From Gammaproteobacteria bacterium (GTDB taxonomy: Bacteria > Pseudomonadota > Gammaproteobacteria > Arenicellales > Poriferihabitantaceae), in contig VXPI01000173.1 in assembly GCA_009839585.1 (NCBI GenBank), forward strand, positions 1 through 5,997: 5,997 nucleotides of DNA. Direction: 5' to 3'. The notes below the pieces were generated by a model. The model was given only the letters and a program-made list of their open reading frames with translations, searched no databases and had not been told where the DNA came from. Both the position numbers and the translations under genes were made by a program. Positions 5,961 through 5,997 of the stretch are shown here, piece by piece (positions within the stretch are counted from its first letter, which is position 1; every line of letters begins with the position of its first letter).

Positions 5961-5997
5961 CATTTACCCTTGATCTTTATTTGGCTACTCGTTATGC

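Noticed and set aside
5925..5991. Direct repeat CTACTCG at 5925-5931 and 5985-5991, and NarL-box-like TACCCTT near 5965
   Set aside because: Seven-base matches are too short to be meaningful, and TACCCTT does not fit the NarL heptamer consensus (TACYYMT) or form a paired site.

Overview
The window carries six genes, all on the + strand and tightly packed. It reads as the 3' end of a reverse-type (oxidative) dissimilatory sulfite reductase (dsr) gene cluster running straight into a NarX/NarL-like two-component system. The gene order dsrO-dsrP-dsrN-dsrR, including a cysteine-free IscA-like DsrR and a CobB-like DsrN, is the order known from sulfur-oxidizing gammaproteobacteria such as Allochromatium vinosum (dsrABEFHCMKLJOPNRS). 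The source is therefore most likely a gammaproteobacterial sulfur oxidizer. The window has no photosynthesis or other marker gene, so phototroph, chemolithotroph and symbiont cannot be told apart.

Layout: positions 1-625 hold the 3' part of dsrO, a periplasmic protein with four [4Fe-4S] cluster motifs whose start and signal peptide lie left of the window. Positions 630-1823 hold dsrP, a NrfD-type quinone-interacting membrane subunit. Positions 1860-3248 hold dsrN, a siroheme/cobyrinate-type amidase. Positions 3280-3597 hold dsrR, an A-type-carrier-like protein without any cysteine. Positions 3649-5232 encode a membrane histidine kinase (two membrane segments, HAMP, GAF-like, HisKA_3, HATPase). 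Positions 5270-5914 encode a NarL/FixJ-type response regulator. A strong hairpin follows at 5928-5960 and probably ends the unit. The gaps are only 4, 36, 31, 51 and 37 bases, so co-transcription is plausible.

Working together: DsrO and DsrP are parts of the DsrMKJOP complex, which links the quinone pool and periplasm to cytoplasmic sulfur (DsrC) chemistry. DsrN makes the amidated siroheme for the DsrAB sulfite reductase. DsrR is known in A. vinosum to affect dsr expression without carrying Fe-S clusters. The kinase/regulator pair sits where dsrS stands in A. vinosum. This position is the main point of interest: the pair is a candidate dedicated regulator of sulfur oxidation, and the kinase lacks the periplasmic nitrate-sensing domain of true NarX.

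The other observations are smaller: two perfect inverted repeats inside coding sequence (dsrP and the kinase), start-codon corrections for dsrN and the kinase, and substitutions at usually conserved positions in DsrR, DsrN and DsrO.
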